Source: Avichristensenella sp031550535
Lineage (GTDB): Bacteria; Bacillota; Clostridia; Christensenellales; Aristaeellaceae
Reading direction: 5' to 3'
NCBI GenBank assembly: GCA_031550535.1
Contig: JAVBOM010000008.1
Location: 124,001-188,000, forward strand
Length of the DNA stretch: 64,000 nucleotides
This document shows, in pieces, positions 62,577-64,000 of the stretch. Position 1 is the stretch's first letter; every line of letters starts with the position of its first letter. Below the pieces are notes generated by a model that was not told the origin of the DNA, made no database searches, and saw only the letters and a program-made list of their open reading frames with translations. The translations under genes were made by a program, and so were the position numbers.

Positions 62577-63422
62577 ATGCGGAAAACCACCTTCAATTCC
62601 GTTAGCATGAAGCCTTATCCCGGCTTACCGGAAATGCTCAAGGAATATCACGTCTACACCCAGGATAGCGGTCATAGTTTATGCGCCATTCCGCTTTCTT
62701 TATTGGAGGATGCTCGCGCTGAACCATGGCAATTCGAGGTGCCTATCCCTGTAAAATATGTGCTCGAAAAAGGCTACACCTTCTTCTGCGATTACATTGT
62801 GGTCGATGTCCCTTACGATGAAGAACTCGGTGTGGTTGTGGATGAAAAGTACGAAGAGTATGAAGCTCCCGCTGCCGCATCGGAGTTTATCGTAACATCT
62901 GTTGGCGAAAAAATACCGCCTGTGTTGATGGGTTTCGATGAAGGTGCCCATCTCCTGGTTGATGGCAGCGGGAGCCTGATTCTGCTCATCATGTATTCAA
63001 GGCCAACCGAAAATGAAATCATGGATATGTCCTCAAAAAACAGATTCGAGTACGCATGCCTTATGAGGAACGGCGTTCTGGTTTTTCTTGCCAAGCCAGG
63101 CAAGCAGGAATGGATGGAAGCCTATTACAAGCCACCCTTTGGCGCACCTGCCCAACTGGCGACTACGATCACTGACGGCTTTGGCCTCAGTCTGTCCTTA
63201 CTGCTCGTTGACAAAGCAACTGGCATCCTCAAAATCCAAAGAATGATCGGACTGGACCAAGCATTTTCGGCAAAGTTTGTCGAACTCGCGCGGGAATCCG
63301 ATAAGATGATCGATACACCAGAAAAATGGCTGTCAGCCACCGGTCAAATGCAAAGCCGCTACACAACACACGACATGGTTGTATTGGCTGACGCGCGCGG
63401 TCAGATTCATGCGAATGGTTGA
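62577..63422 (+). CDS. Uncharacterised 281-residue protein
   Basis: I do not recognise a family. The protein is soluble, mixed alpha/beta, without signal peptide or membrane helix. An acidic stretch near 85 (DEELGVVVDEKYEEYE) is followed by strand-rich segments (GSGSLILLIMYSRP, GVLVFLAKPG). ATG 62577 has AAAGGAG 7 bases upstream, which supports real translation. Codon use is AT-richer than in the sugar clusters, and together with the nearby transposase debris this suggests transfer or a different history. The next full gene is an ECF sigma factor, but no operon link is evident. Confidence 0.6.
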   Translation: MRKTTFNSVSMKPYPGLPEMLKEYHVYTQDSGHSLCAIPLSLLEDARAEPWQFEVPIPVKYVLEKGYTFFCDYIVVDVPYDEELGVVVDEKYEEYEAPAAASEFIVTSVGEKIPPVLMGFDEGAHLLVDGSGSLILLIMYSRPTENEIMDMSSKNRFEYACLMRNGVLVFLAKPGKQEWMEAYYKPPFGAPAQLATTITDGFGLSLSLLLVDKATGILKIQRMIGLDQAFSAKFVELARESDKMIDTPEKWLSATGQMQSRYTTHDMVVLADARGQIHANG

Positions 63423-63511
63423 CGCTGAAAATACCAATCGGGGGCGTGGTGTGGACAGAAAATGTCATGCCATGCCTCTATTCTTTTCATTGTGCAATAG
63501 GAGGTTTCACC

Positions 63512-63559
63512 ATGACCCAGATCGCGAAAATCTACAGAATTGAAGCTACACAAGGTTGA
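63512..63559 (+). other. Possible 15-codon leader or truncated gene start
   Basis: A strong AGGAGG, 7 bases before ATG, opens MTQIAKIYRIEATQG and then a stop. Either a very short peptide or the remains of a gene broken after its start. The 256-base gap 63423-63678 shows nothing else. Confidence 0.3.
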
Positions 63560-63678
63560 AGTGTATCATGATTTTTTCGGTAAATTTTACAAGTGATTGA
63601 TTTATGCCAACCATTTCGATACTCCATTCGTATAATTAGTGTCTGGAGTGCACGGCCAGTAAAAAGGGTGGTGAACGG

Positions 63679-64000
63679 GTGATAGACGAAACGACGTTTG
63701 TGGATCAAGTAAAGGCATATGAACGCATGCTATACCGCGTTGCTTATGGCATCCTGCGAGATGACCAGGATTGCCTGGATGCGGTGCAAAATGCCCTTAC
63801 CAAAGCATGGGCGGCGCGGTCACGAACGAGGGAGGAAACCTTCAAAACGTGGCTCACCAGAATCGTTATCAACGAATGCTATGACACAAAGCGGAGGCAA
63901 CGCCGAGAAATAGTTATGCCTGAGATTTCGGAAGATGGAAGCCACCAGCAAGTACCTGATCTACATCTGCACGAAATGATTTCGGGCCTTAACGAAAAGT
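63679..64000 (+). CDS. ECF-type RNA polymerase sigma factor, 3' end beyond the window
   Basis: The 107 visible residues carry sigma region 2: an N-terminal YERMLYRVAYGILRD helix, then DAVQNALTKAWAAR and FKTWLTRIVINECYDTKRR, the usual ECF pattern. Region 4 would follow outside the window. GTG 63679 is the likely start, with AAGGGTGG upstream. ECF factors usually have an anti-sigma gene next to them, which should lie downstream. The regulon is unknown. Confidence 0.85.
   Translation, partial: MIDETTFVDQVKAYERMLYRVAYGILRDDQDCLDAVQNALTKAWAARSRTREETFKTWLTRIVINECYDTKRRQRREIVMPEISEDGSHQQVPDLHLHEMISGLNEK

Noticed and set aside
1..64000. tRNA, rRNA or a replication origin
   Set aside because: I saw no cloverleaf-like or ribosomal segment and no DnaA-box cluster, but a covariance search was not possible here.

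Overview
The window is GC-rich DNA from a bacterium that is most likely a carbohydrate-fermenting member of the Bacillota, class Clostridia. The evidence is four Lpl/YtcP-type sugar ABC importers without their own ATPase, ROK and membrane-bound AraC regulators, strong Shine-Dalgarno sequences, frequent GTG starts and a BspA-type leucine-rich surface protein. A gut or rumen Christensenellales-like lineage is my guess and cannot be proven from this sequence.

Layout. 1-6400 (+): the end of a transaldolase-like aldolase, a lipoyl E2 and a fused alpha/beta E1 of a 2-oxo acid dehydrogenase, then a PiT phosphate permease with its DUF47 partner. 6488-10190 (-): a BspA-like protein, a gene-poor stretch and a Crp/Fnr regulator. 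10340-13142 (+): an old-yellow-enzyme/FAD reductase and a CAT-like acyltransferase, then a dead transposase. 13956-27592 (-): a YciI-like gene and one long sugar cluster. In transcription order the cluster is an ABC importer, a TIM-barrel isomerase, an SgcE-SgcX-SgcQ-like trio, a split transketolase, a second isomerase, a Gfo/Idh oxidoreductase, and NagB-like and NagA-like enzymes. An AraC-type membrane sensor faces it at 27859. 30631-40849 (-): a second amino-sugar cluster with a ROK regulator, importer, GH20-like hexosaminidase, NagB, NagA and Gfo. 41063-44464 (+): a large hybrid histidine kinase. 44697-52297 (-): a plant-polymer cluster with importer, oligogalacturonate lyase-like protein, phospholipase-like protein and an unusual enolase-superfamily fusion. 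52659-61551 (+): the divergent partner cluster with importer, AraC sensor, enolase-superfamily dehydratase and a GH5 glycosidase. 61552-64000: transposase and collagen-like debris, an unknown gene and the start of an ECF sigma factor, all AT-richer.

How it fits together. Oligosaccharides from host or plant glycans are bound by secreted binding proteins and imported by LplB/LplC permease pairs, presumably powered by a shared ATPase encoded elsewhere. They are then cut by GH20, GH5 or Ogl-type enzymes, deacetylated, deaminated, dehydrated or epimerised, and passed to transketolase/transaldolase-level carbon metabolism. Each cluster carries or adjoins its own sensor.

Most notable items: the sgc-like trio in an ABC/transketolase setting; two NagB paralogues that lack the usual catalytic Asp; a 60-bp double-hairpin intergenic repeat with seven copies plus one fragment and compensatory stem changes; a second inverted pair of hairpin repeats; and the enolase-superfamily fusion with an unrecognised N-terminal domain.
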